From Paraburkholderia translucens (GTDB taxonomy: Bacteria > Pseudomonadota > Gammaproteobacteria > Burkholderiales > Burkholderiaceae): a stretch of DNA of 64,000 nt. The translations under genes were made by a program, and so were the position numbers. The notes under the pieces are model-generated. The model made no database searches, was not told the DNA's origin, and saw nothing but the letters and a program-made list of their open reading frames with translations. Shown in pieces: positions 19,039-27,148 of this stretch. How positions within the stretch are numbered: position 1 is the first letter of the stretch; every line of letters begins with the position of its first letter. The stretch covers positions 1-64,000 of the forward strand of contig NZ_JAJITC010000010.1 of the NCBI RefSeq assembly GCF_020881035.1, read 5' to 3'.

Positions 19039-20442
19039 TCACGCGCCCTTGGCGACTTGTGCATCGGTCATGTGGTGCTTGGCATCCACGCGCTTGACCA
19101 GCAGGTTGCAGATAAAGCCGATTACCAGCAGCACGGCCATGATGTGCACGGTCATCGTGTAGGCGTCCGCTTTCGCGACGCCGCTCGCGACTTCATACGC
19201 GCGGATGTAATTGACGAGCACCGGACCCGCGACGCCCGCCGCGGCCCAAGCGGTCAGCAGACGTCCATGAATGCCGCCGACGAATGTCGTGCCGAACATG
19301 TCGGCCAGATAGGCGGGCACCGTCGAGAAGCCGCCGCCGTACATCGACAGGATGATGCAGTACGTCAGCACGAACAGTGCGATCTGCCCGTTGGCGGCAA
19401 AGCTCGGCACGAGGTAGTAGAGCACCGCGCCAAGCGCGAAGAAGATGAAGTAGGTGTTCTTGCGCCCGACCCAGTCCGACGCCGACGCCCACACGAAACG
19501 TCCACCCATGTTGAACAGCGACAGCAGCCCGACGAAGCCGGCCGCCGCCGCCGCCGTCACCGTGTTCTTGAAGCTCTCCTGAATCATCACCGAGGCCTGG
19601 CCGAGAATGCCGATGCCAGCCGTCACGTTGAGGAACAGCACGAGCCAGATCAGATAGAACTGCGGAGTCTTCAGCGCCTGATCGATATGCACGTGATTGT
19701 TCGTGATCAGCCGGTGCTGGGTCGCCGCGGGCCGCGTCCAGCCGGCCGGCTTCCAGTCCGCCGGCGGCACGCGGATCGCGAGCGAGCCGATCGTCATCGA
19801 GATGAAATAGACGATGCCGAGCACGACGAAGGTCTCCGCGACGCCGACGCTCGTCGCGCTATGGAAGTGGTTCATCAGCGCTACGGACAACGGCGCCGCG
19901 ATCATCGCGCCGCCGCCGAAGCCCATGATCGCCATGCCGGTCGCCATGCCGCGGCGGTCCGGAAACCAGCGGATCAGCGTCGACACCGGCGACACGTAAC
20001 CGAGCCCCAGCCCGATGCCACCGATCACGCCATAGCCGAGATACAGCAGCACGATCTGATGCAGATACACACCGAGCGCGGACACGAGGAAGCCGCCGCC
20101 AAAACAACATGCGGCGGTGAACATCGTGCGGCGCGGGCCGACGTGTTCGAGCCATTTGCCCGCGAATGCCGCCGACAAACCGAGGAACACGATTGCAAGC
20201 GAGAAGATCCAGCCGAGCGCGGTCAGCGACCAGTCATCGGGGGCGGACTGCGTGATGCCGATTACTTTCGTTAGCGGTCCGTTGAAGACCGAGAACGCGT
20301 AAGCCTGGCCAATGCACAAGTGCACGGCAAGCGCGGCGGGCGGCACCATCCAGCGCGAAAAACCGGGCTGCGCGATGGTGGCCTGTTTGGAAAAAAATGG
20401 GGCGGAACCTCGCTGGGTGCCCGGTTCGCTGATGCTGCTCAT
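19039..20442 (-). CDS. MFS transporter, oxalate/formate antiporter (OFA) family
   Basis: A 467-residue 12-span MFS protein. It has HLCIGQAYAFSVFNGPLTKV in span 1, GYGVIGGIGLGLGYVSPVST, RWFPDRRGMATGMAIMGFGG and FNMGGRFVWASASDWVGRKN in the central-loop repeat, all OFA-family features. Substrates in the family are small carboxylates such as oxalate, formate, lactate or pyruvate; none can be chosen from sequence, and no oxalate-decarboxylation genes are adjacent. A small single-helix protein is encoded directly downstream. Confidence 0.9.
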   Translation of the reverse strand: MSSISEPGTQRGSAPFFSKQATIAQPGFSRWMVPPAALAVHLCIGQAYAFSVFNGPLTKVIGITQSAPDDWSLTALGWIFSLAIVFLGLSAAFAGKWLEHVGPRRTMFTAACCFGGGFLVSALGVYLHQIVLLYLGYGVIGGIGLGLGYVSPVSTLIRWFPDRRGMATGMAIMGFGGGAMIAAPLSVALMNHFHSATSVGVAETFVVLGIVYFISMTIGSLAIRVPPADWKPAGWTRPAATQHRLITNNHVHIDQALKTPQFYLIWLVLFLNVTAGIGILGQASVMIQESFKNTVTAAAAAGFVGLLSLFNMGGRFVWASASDWVGRKNTYFIFFALGAVLYYLVPSFAANGQIALFVLTYCIILSMYGGGFSTVPAYLADMFGTTFVGGIHGRLLTAWAAAGVAGPVLVNYIRAYEVASGVAKADAYTMTVHIMAVLLVIGFICNLLVKRVDAKHHMTDAQVAKGA

Positions 20443-20825
20443 ATAGGTGGGTCTCCTTCCGGTTGGTCCGTTGCCGGCGGGTTGTGGATTTTTAGGGGAC
20501 GGACCAGTGTACCGCGTGTAGGCCGCCTCGTCATCGCTATATGCAATTTTATTTCATATGTCCCGTTTTCAGGCACCGGGATTCGTTCCAGGATGGACAA
20601 TAGGACGAGCACGACGGCTTCGCAATATGAAGTGAGCCGACATAAGGCGTGATCTTTATGAAACGGGCTGTTTTCCGCGTGCGTCGCTCCGAAGGTTGAA
20701 CTCGAAGGGCCATGGGAAGACAGCAAGAACAAGCCGCGCAAAAGAGAACTCGCGCGGCATGTGCAGGTTCGCGGTGCAGCAGTTCAGCGCGAATGCGTTA
20801 TGAATAGGCGGCGAACATGGATACC
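20443..20825. other. Intergenic region upstream of the OFA transporter
   Basis: About 380 bases with no convincing gene. It is AT-richer near 20530-20570, where an interrupted palindrome occurs. A 19-codon plus-strand ORF at 20593 has no support. The rest appears to be leader and spacer between two minus-strand transcription units. Confidence 0.5.
20540..20558. promoter_or_regulatory. Candidate operator palindrome upstream of the OFA gene
   Basis: TATGcAATtttATTtCATA is an interrupted inverted repeat centred about 107 bases upstream of the transporter start, inside an AT-rich patch suited to a promoter. No regulator gene is adjacent, so the binding protein is unknown. Confidence 0.4.
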
Positions 20826-21446
20826 TCATCCGCGCTGAACCAGTAGAAAACTCACGCCGATCGCCGCCAGAAATCCGCCGCAGCAGCGATTGAACCAGCG
20901 GCGGATCTTCGCGCGCATGAGCCATTTGCCGAGATGCATGCCGGCCCAGGAATACAGCGCAATTGCGACCCATTCGAGTACCAGAAAGCTCGCGCCGAGC
21001 GCGGCGAATTGCGGCAAGATCGGCTGCGCGACATCGACGAATTGCGGCAGGAACGCGGTGAAGACCAGAATCGCCTTCGGATTGCCCGCAGCCACGAAGA
21101 ACTCGTGCCGCGCAATGCGCGTGAGCGCGGCTTCCTGCGGTTGCGACGTATCGATGGCGGGGGCGTCGCTGCGCCACAACTGGATCGCGAGCCAGATCAG
21201 ATAAGCGGCGCCCGCGAGTTTGATCGCGAGAAAGATCCATTCAGACGCATGCAGCACGACGGCGAGACCGGTCGCGGCGAGCGCGAGCATCATCGCGAAG
21301 GCTAACAGCCGGCCAGTGCCGCCGACGAAGGCCTTCATGAAGCCATGACGCGCGGCGACATTGATCGACAGCAGATTATTGGGCCCGGGTGCGAGATTGA
21401 TGGCGAAGCAGGCGGGCAAAAAGAACAGCCAGGCGGTAAGGGACAT
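20826..21446 (-). CDS. LysE family exporter
   Basis: A 206-residue LysE/RhtB-type membrane protein with about six spans. The N-terminal family motif is seen in LPACFAINLAPGPNNLLSIN, and AAGNPKAILVFTAFLPQFVD in the middle matches the second conserved block. The start at 21446 (MSLTAWLFF) is chosen by family alignment; a start four codons upstream is possible and no strong ribosome site separates them. It probably exports amino acids or homoserine-like compounds; specificity unknown. Confidence 0.88.
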   Translation of the reverse strand: MSLTAWLFFLPACFAINLAPGPNNLLSINVAARHGFMKAFVGGTGRLLAFAMMLALAATGLAVVLHASEWIFLAIKLAGAAYLIWLAIQLWRSDAPAIDTSQPQEAALTRIARHEFFVAAGNPKAILVFTAFLPQFVDVAQPILPQFAALGASFLVLEWVAIALYSWAGMHLGKWLMRAKIRRWFNRCCGGFLAAIGVSFLLVQRG

Positions 21447-21555
21447 GATCGGGCACATTCCGAACGGGAGATCAGGCTGCATCGCGTGGCGGATTGCACG
21501 CGATGCAGCACATGGATTGTAGCGAAACCGGACCGCGCATCGGCCGACCGCGCGT

Positions 21556-22137
21556 TCAGTTCACCGCCTTGATAAAGCCGGGATCGTCGATCAATGCATC
21601 GACGCTGAGCTTGACCGTGTTGTCGATCGCGATCGTATCGTTGGTGAATTTCGGCGACTTCTGCTTCACGGTGCGCGTGGTCGAGAACATCACTTTCTGC
21701 GTCGACGCGTCGGTGACCACATAGTGCATCTTCAGCGTCCACAGTGCTGGCGAGCGCGTGTCGTCCACCGTGAATGTTTCGATGCTGCCGCTGAGCACGT
21801 GTTTGTGGTCGTCGACACGAAAGCCGGCCACGCGCAGGCTATGCTCGACGTCATTGCGCACGAGGAAGCTGATGTCGTCCTTCATGACCAGCGCGGTCAT
21901 CGCGGTATTTTCGATGCGGTTCGGCGAAATGTGATCGTCGCGCGCGGGCAGATACGCGAAGCCGCTCGCAGGTGCGACGCTGAGCGAGCCGGTGCCGTGG
22001 TGCTTCGCGTGCGTCGTGCTGGCGTGGCTATTGAGGCCGAACCATGACCACGAGCACGCGGACAGCAGCATGGGCAGCAATACGGCGCCGCAGCCCTTGA
22101 GCACGACGGATCTCAACGGCCAACACGCGGCAGCCAT
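21556..22137 (-). CDS. Lipoprotein of unknown function
   Basis: A 193-residue protein from the start at 22137. Its signal peptide ends in the lipobox LSAC about 27 residues in, and the mature part begins SWSWFGLNSHAS. The body has alternating strands such as HVLSGSIETFTVDDTRSPAL and WTLKMHYVVTDASTQKVMFS, reminiscent of YajG-like outer-membrane lipoproteins, but I would not assign the family. In-frame starts exist up to 22233; 22137 gives a signal peptide of normal length though no strong ribosome site is visible. Confidence 0.75.
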   Translation of the reverse strand: MAAACWPLRSVVLKGCGAVLLPMLLSACSWSWFGLNSHASTTHAKHHGTGSLSVAPASGFAYLPARDDHISPNRIENTAMTALVMKDDISFLVRNDVEHSLRVAGFRVDDHKHVLSGSIETFTVDDTRSPALWTLKMHYVVTDASTQKVMFSTTRTVKQKSPKFTNDTIAIDNTVKLSVDALIDDPGFIKAVN

Positions 22138-22453
22138 GCGGGAGAAAGCGGCGGTCGAAGTCAGAGGAAGTGCCCTTTTAAGTAGAGTCGTCCTGGTAGA
22201 GAACAGCATGGTAGCAGCGAATCGGAGCGTCACCCCTTGGTGCGGCGCGACGGATACCCGCCGATCCGGGCCGAGAGGCGCGCATCGGGGTGGCTAGATC
22301 GCGCATCATATGGGCCCTCGGTGGCGACGGATATTGGGGCTAAGCCCAAAGCGCATGCCGGGCAGGCTTGCACGCGCAACGATAGTCGCGGCGGATGGGA
22401 ACGAGGTGAAAATGGATTGCACGCACCGCGTGTTCGCGCTGTTCCTGATCTGG

Positions 22454-23038
22454 TCAGAAAAAGCCGGCTTTTCCCTGCGTGATATCGATCAGCGTTCGTT
22501 TGGCATCGTCGAGAGCGTTGGCGGGCACGCGCATCGTCATCCTCACGAGCATGCCGTAGGCGCTGTCCACGAGCGGATAGCCTTCGGCGTCCATCCATCG
22601 GCGGATTTTGGCTTCGTCGGCATAACTCACTTCGACGCCCAGCAAGACCTGTGCAATCCTCTCGACGCGCTGCGCGCCGAGCAGGGCGGAGGCGATCGCA
22701 TCGGTATAGGCACGCACCAGACCGCCCGCGCCGAGCTTCACGCCGCCGTAATAGCGCACGACGGCCGCGAGCACGCCATCCAGATCATGGTGCCGCAGCA
22801 CTTCGAGAATCGGCCGGCCCGCGGTGCCGGACGGCTCGCCGTCGTCGGACATGCCGGACTGGCCGCCCGCGAGCAGCGCCCAGCACACATGCGTCGCGGC
22901 CGGATGTCGTTCGCGCAGGCGTTGCAATTCGGCCATCGCGGCATCGCGGTCGGCGACCGGGATCGCATACGCGATGAAGCGGCTCTTGCGAATCTCGAGT
23001 TCTGCGCTCAGCGGCGCGGGTAGGGTATAGGTCGGCAA
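22454..23038 (-). CDS. YigZ/IMPACT family protein
   Basis: A 194-residue protein of the YigZ family. It has ELEIRKSRFIAYAIPVADRD, then the core SDDGEPSGTAGRPILEVL and VVRYYGGVKLGAGGLVRAYT. The C-terminal domain is EF-G domain V-like. The family is linked to ribosome or translation-stress functions, but the biochemical role is unclear. No ATG fits the family N-terminus; the TTG at 23038 (then PTYTLPAP) is the best start and should be checked. It is divergent from the LysE gene at 23209. Confidence 0.85.
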   Translation of the reverse strand: MPTYTLPAPLSAELEIRKSRFIAYAIPVADRDAAMAELQRLRERHPAATHVCWALLAGGQSGMSDDGEPSGTAGRPILEVLRHHDLDGVLAAVVRYYGGVKLGAGGLVRAYTDAIASALLGAQRVERIAQVLLGVEVSYADEAKIRRWMDAEGYPLVDSAYGMLVRMTMRVPANALDDAKRTLIDITQGKAGFF

Positions 23039-23208
23039 TGTGGAAACGGCAATGGATGAAAAGAAGACGCAGTACGCGGCGCAACGTCCGTCATGGTAAC
23101 GAATTGTCCGTGCCTGAGGCCCGCGCACGTAGGTCTCGTGCCTTCGTCTACAATGATCCGCACAACGCGCACCGCTGGCCTCGCTCCCGCGCGTCGCAAG
23201 GAGACGAC

Positions 23209-23835
23209 ATGCTTGATCTATCCACGTTGGGGACTTTCGTCGCCGTCGTGCTCGGCCTCTTTCTGATTCCGGGCCCGGCCGTGCTGCTGGTTTTGACGCG
23301 CACCATGCACGGCGGACGCAAGGCCGGCATTCTGACCGGCCTCGGCATCGCTGCCGGCGACTTCGTGCATACCTTGGGCGCCGCCGTGGGCCTCTCCGCG
23401 CTGCTGATGACATCCGCGCTGGCCTTCAACGCGGTGAAATTTATCGGTGCCGCGTATCTCGTCTATCTGGGTATTCGCGCACTGCGCGAGAAGCAAGTGA
23501 GCGCGCATCTGCCGGTCGTCGCGCCGGTGTCCGGTTCGAAAGCGTTCTTGCAGGCGATTCCCGCCGAAGTGCTGAACCCGAAAACCGCGCTGTTTTTCCT
23601 CGCGTTTCTCCCGCAATTCGTGCGCCCCGAACATGGCTCGACGTTTCTGCAGTTCGCGACACTCGGTCTGATTTTCGTCGCGATGAGCGCGCTGTACACG
23701 ACGCTGATCGTGTTGACGATGCGGCCGTTGGGCAAGCTCGTGAAGCGTTTGACGTGGCTGACGCGCTGGCAGAACAAGATCATCGGAGTGGTATTCATTT
23801 CGCTCGGTCTGCGCGTGGCCGTTCAGACGCGCTGA
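23209..23835 (+). CDS. LysE family translocator
   Basis: A 208-residue LysE/RhtB exporter with six hydrophobic stretches. Conserved blocks are FLIPGPAVLLVLTRTMHGGR near the N-terminus and IPAEVLNPKTALFFLAFLPQ in the middle. ATG at 23209 is preceded by AAGGAG at about the right distance. It shares only the fold with the LysE gene at 20826, so the two are distant paralogs. The isomerase gene follows after 18 bases and may be co-transcribed. Confidence 0.9.
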   Translation: MLDLSTLGTFVAVVLGLFLIPGPAVLLVLTRTMHGGRKAGILTGLGIAAGDFVHTLGAAVGLSALLMTSALAFNAVKFIGAAYLVYLGIRALREKQVSAHLPVVAPVSGSKAFLQAIPAEVLNPKTALFFLAFLPQFVRPEHGSTFLQFATLGLIFVAMSALYTTLIVLTMRPLGKLVKRLTWLTRWQNKIIGVVFISLGLRVAVQTR

Positions 23836-23853
23836 GTCATAGAGGGGACAGCG

Positions 23854-24483
23854 ATGAATGACGACGCGACTTCGCCCGCGCGCGCAATCGAGTTCTGGTT
23901 CGACTTCGGCAGCAACTACAGCTATCTGAGCATGATGCGTATCGAAGCGTTGGCGGCAGCGCGCAACGTGACGATCGTCTGGCGGCCATTTCTGCTCGGT
24001 CCGGTATTTCGTCAGCTCGGTTTCGAGAACTCGCCCTTCGTACTGCAGAAAGAAAAAGGCGCGTACGTCTGGAAAGACATGGAGCGTCAATGCCGCAAAT
24101 ACGGCATTGCACTCACCCGTCCCAGCACGTTTCCGCGCGCGGCCGTTCTGGCGATGCGCGTCGCGGTGCTCGGTGCGAACGAGCCGTGGATCGGTGCCTG
24201 GTGCCGCAAGATCATGCAGTTGAACTTCGCCGACGACCGCGACATCGGTTCAATCGATGTCGTGAGCGAAGCGCTCGACTCCCTCGGCCTACCCGCGCAA
24301 AGCGTGATCGACGCCGCACTAAGCGACGCGAACAAACTGCGCCTGCGCGAGCAGACCGAAGTGGCCATCCATCGAGGGATCTTCGGTGCGCCGACGTTTT
24401 TTGTCGGCGGCGAGATGTTCTGGGGTAATGACAGGCTGGAGGATGCGTTGGATTACTGCGACGCGATCGCGGCGCGCCAGTGA
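23854..24483 (+). CDS. 2-hydroxychromene-2-carboxylate isomerase family protein (DsbA-like)
   Basis: A 209-residue thioredoxin-fold protein of the kappa-class GST/HCCA-isomerase group. It starts IEFWFDFGSNYSYLSMMRIE, with the catalytic serine position present in GSNYSY rather than a CXXC pair. WRPFLLGPVFRQLGF and GIFGAPTFFVGGEMFWGNDR are the other family blocks. HCCA isomerases act in naphthalene-type aromatic catabolism using glutathione, but no such pathway is adjacent, so the substrate is uncertain. Confidence 0.87.
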   Translation: MNDDATSPARAIEFWFDFGSNYSYLSMMRIEALAAARNVTIVWRPFLLGPVFRQLGFENSPFVLQKEKGAYVWKDMERQCRKYGIALTRPSTFPRAAVLAMRVAVLGANEPWIGAWCRKIMQLNFADDRDIGSIDVVSEALDSLGLPAQSVIDAALSDANKLRLREQTEVAIHRGIFGAPTFFVGGEMFWGNDRLEDALDYCDAIAARQ

Positions 24484-24499
24484 GCGTGGAATAGAACGC

Positions 24500-24754
24500 T
24501 CAGTCAGCCTGCTGACAGAAGCGCCGCCCCGGTACGTGAGAGACCACGGCCTGGGCGATTTCGAGCGGAGTACTTTCGGCGGGAACGACGCGACGGATCG
24601 ATTCGGGCATGTGCTTCATCGTCCATTCGACGAGCCGGTATGAACGGCCCCAAGGCGGTTGCAGCGGATCGGAAACCTTGCAGGAATGAATCTGGTGAGT
24701 CCATTCATGGCCGGGCATCGCATGCAGGTGTTCGACGACCATCTCTTCAACCAT
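24500..24754 (-). CDS. Hypothetical protein, 84 aa
   Basis: Reads MVEEMVVEHLHAMPGHEWTH, ending VPGRRFCQQAD. The sequence has balanced composition and a purine-rich ribosome site (AAGGAGG a few bases before the start), supporting a real gene. No motif recognised and no signal peptide. Confidence 0.6.
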   Translation of the reverse strand: MVEEMVVEHLHAMPGHEWTHQIHSCKVSDPLQPPWGRSYRLVEWTMKHMPESIRRVVPAESTPLEIAQAVVSHVPGRRFCQQAD

Positions 24755-24994
24755 GACTTGCCTCCTTCTTTTCGTGCGTGTGACCCGTTTTCAGTAGCGT
24801 TACTGGCAGCCCCAGAGAAAAAGCGCCGCCGATGTTCTGGCGGCTCAACAGGGGATTTGCGACATGTTTGCAGGGAACAATTAACCGAAACTTAAGAAAA
24901 ACAATCATTGCGCAGCCCAAATCTCAAGACATGTAAGCAAGTGCAAGTGAATGCAAGCGCGGTCTGACCACCCGCCGCGACGCCGCCCTCCAGA

Positions 24995-25105
24995 CCTCGG
25001 CGGGCGGCCTCCGTGCGGCAGCAGGTGCGGCTCGGTGATCCCGTCGCGCGATATGGCGGCGAGGAATTCGCCGCGCTGCTGCAAGGCGATCGCGCAGATC
25101 GACGC
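24995..25105 (+). pseudogene. Diguanylate-cyclase (GGDEF) domain fragment
   Basis: A plus-strand frame reads VRQQVRLGDPVARYGGEEFA then ALLQG. ARYGGEEFAALL is the active-site loop of GGDEF domains (GGEEF variant). Neither the rest of the domain nor a start is present, so this is a remnant. It lies in the 400-base gap between the 84-residue hypothetical gene and the PBP gene; the rest of that gap shows nothing else. Confidence 0.6.
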
Positions 25106-25157
25106 CGCCAGCGAGCCGGATTGATCGCTCGCCACAGACGCAACCCGACACAACCCG

Positions 25158-26894
25158 TTACACTCCGGCCGCATCCGGCGGCACCCCTAGCAACTGCAAA
25201 GCGCCGCCCGTCACGCCGCTGAACACCGGTCCAGCGACCGTGCCGCCATAAAACGTCTTGCCGGCCGGGTCGTCGATCATCACGGCGACGATCAGGCGCG
25301 GATCGCTCATTGGCGCCATGCCGACGAACAGCGCGCGGTAACGGTTCTTCGCGTAGCGCGCGCCGATCTGCTTGCGTGCGGTGCCGGTCTTGCCGCCGAC
25401 GCGGTAGCCCGCCACCGTCGCCGCGCGTCCCGTGCCGCCTTCGCCAGTGGCCATTTCGAGCATGTTGCGGATCGCGCGCGCGGTGCCGGGCGTCGTGACC
25501 GGCGCGCTGCGATCGGCGAATGACGCGGGGGCGTCCGCATCGAGCGGCTCGCGCAGCAGGCTCACGCGCTGCATCGCGCCGTCGCCCGCATAGGCGGTGT
25601 AGACCTGCGCGATCTGCAGCAGCGATACCGAGAGGCCGTAGCCATAGGCCATCGTCGCCTGCTCGATCGGGCGCCAGCGTTTGTACGGCCGCAGCTTGCC
25701 CGCGGCCACGCCGGGGAAGGGCAGCTCGGGCTTCATGCCGAGTCCGTATTGTCGATACTTGGTCCAGATCGTCTCGGCCGGCAGATTCAGCGAGAGCTTG
25801 GCGAGCGCGATATTGCTCGACTTCTGCACCGCCTCGGCGACCGTCATCGCGCCGTGATTCGACGTGTCGTGGATCACGGCCGGGCCGATCCGATACGAGC
25901 CGGGCGCGGTATCGATGATGCTTTGAGGCCGCACCTTGCCTTCGTCGATCGACAGCGCCACGACGAGCGGCTTGATCGTCGAGCCCGGTTCGAACGTGTC
26001 GATCACGGCGCGGTTGCGAAGCTGCCGGCCGGAGAGGCGCGTGCGGTCGTTCGGATCGAAGCTTGGGTAGTTGGCGAGCGCGAGGATCTCTCCATTGCGC
26101 GCGTCGAGCACGACCACGCTGCCGGCTTCGGCCTGGTGCCGGGCGACGGCTGCTTTGAGTTGCGTGTACGCAAGTTGCTGGATGCGCCGGTCGATCGTCA
26201 GCTGGATCGTCGCGCCGTTGCGCGCGGGCACGAGCGGCCGCGTCTCCGAGATCACACGGCCGAGCCGGTCGCGGATTACTTCGCGCTCGCCGGGCACGCC
26301 TTGCAGCTGCGCATTGGCAGCGAGCTCGACGCCTTCCTGGCCGTTGTCCTCGATGTCCGTGAAGCCGACCACGTGCGCGGCCGACTCGCCCTCGGGATAA
26401 AAGCGTTTGCTGTCGGCGATCTGCGTGATGCCGGCAAAGCCGAGGCGCGACAAATGCGCGGCAGTGTCGGCATCGACCTGGCGCTTGAGCAGCACGAAGC
26501 TGCGCTCACCGCTCAGGCGCCGGCGCAGTTCCGCCAGTGGCAGATCGAGCAGTCTTGCGAGCGGCGCGATTGCGCTTTCGTCGACCAGCTTCGGCGAAGC
26601 CCAGATTTCGTAGGTCCCGAGGCTGACCGCAAGCATGGAACCATTGCGATCGACGATCCGGCCGCGCGTCGCGTCCAGTTCGAGCAGACGCTGATAGCGC
26701 TTCTGCCCCTGGTCGACGTAGAACGCCTGATTCACGACCTGCACCCAGAACGCGCGGGCCGCGAGCATGGCGAACGCGCCGAACGCGAGCATCACGACGA
26801 ACGTCGAGCGCCATGCGGGCAGGCGCGCGCCGAGCAGCGGGTTCTTCGCGGCGGTGCACGGATCGTGCGATGACGGTTTTTTCTGGCGGATCAT
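25158..26894 (-). CDS. Penicillin-binding protein, FtsI/PBP3-like D,D-transpeptidase
   Basis: A 578-residue class B PBP. One N-terminal membrane span lies at about 31-53, then a dimerisation region, then the transpeptidase domain. The three active-site motifs are STIK (S305-K308), SSN (359-361) and KTG (502-504). It cross-links peptidoglycan in the periplasm, and the overall pattern is that of FtsI. No division and cell-wall cluster genes surround it, so it is probably a second PBP3-like paralog rather than the essential ftsI. It ends beside a GGDEF remnant. Confidence 0.92.
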   Translation of the reverse strand: MIRQKKPSSHDPCTAAKNPLLGARLPAWRSTFVVMLAFGAFAMLAARAFWVQVVNQAFYVDQGQKRYQRLLELDATRGRIVDRNGSMLAVSLGTYEIWASPKLVDESAIAPLARLLDLPLAELRRRLSGERSFVLLKRQVDADTAAHLSRLGFAGITQIADSKRFYPEGESAAHVVGFTDIEDNGQEGVELAANAQLQGVPGEREVIRDRLGRVISETRPLVPARNGATIQLTIDRRIQQLAYTQLKAAVARHQAEAGSVVVLDARNGEILALANYPSFDPNDRTRLSGRQLRNRAVIDTFEPGSTIKPLVVALSIDEGKVRPQSIIDTAPGSYRIGPAVIHDTSNHGAMTVAEAVQKSSNIALAKLSLNLPAETIWTKYRQYGLGMKPELPFPGVAAGKLRPYKRWRPIEQATMAYGYGLSVSLLQIAQVYTAYAGDGAMQRVSLLREPLDADAPASFADRSAPVTTPGTARAIRNMLEMATGEGGTGRAATVAGYRVGGKTGTARKQIGARYAKNRYRALFVGMAPMSDPRLIVAVMIDDPAGKTFYGGTVAGPVFSGVTGGALQLLGVPPDAAGV

Positions 26895-27000
26895 GGGCGG
26901 CGGGCAACGACCGTTGCGAAGGGTAGCGGAAAGGACCTGCGTGAGGCCGATTGTAAATAAAACGTAATCTAAGCGCGAGGATCGTGAAAGGTGTTGGGGA

Positions 27001-27038
27001 AAACGAAAAGCCGCGCGGACTTGGAAAATCCGCGCGGC
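27001..27038 (-). terminator. Intrinsic terminator for the chemoreceptor gene
   Basis: 10-bp stem (27010-27019 with 27029-27038). On the minus strand it is followed by TTTTCGTTTT. It lies 111 bases past the stop of the minus-strand chemoreceptor, in the right orientation. Confidence 0.65.
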
Positions 27039-27084
27039 CGATTCGTTCGATTGATGCGTCGACTCCGACGCGGCGTGTTGAAGG

Positions 27085-27116
27085 GGCGCTCCCAGCCTGG
27101 GGAGCGCCTCCTTTTT
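27085..27116 (+). terminator. Second hairpin with a plus-strand T-run
   Basis: ggcgctccc (27085-27093) pairs with gggagcgcc (27100-27108), followed by tcctttttg on the plus strand. No plus-strand gene ends nearby, so it may block antisense readthrough or be left from a lost gene. Confidence 0.45.
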
Positions 27117-27148
27117 GTCGCGCCCGTTGCGGGCGCGGTGCTACAAGC

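Noticed and set aside
20593..20652. 19-codon plus-strand ORF before the OFA transporter
   Set aside because: Too short, no ribosome site, no family.
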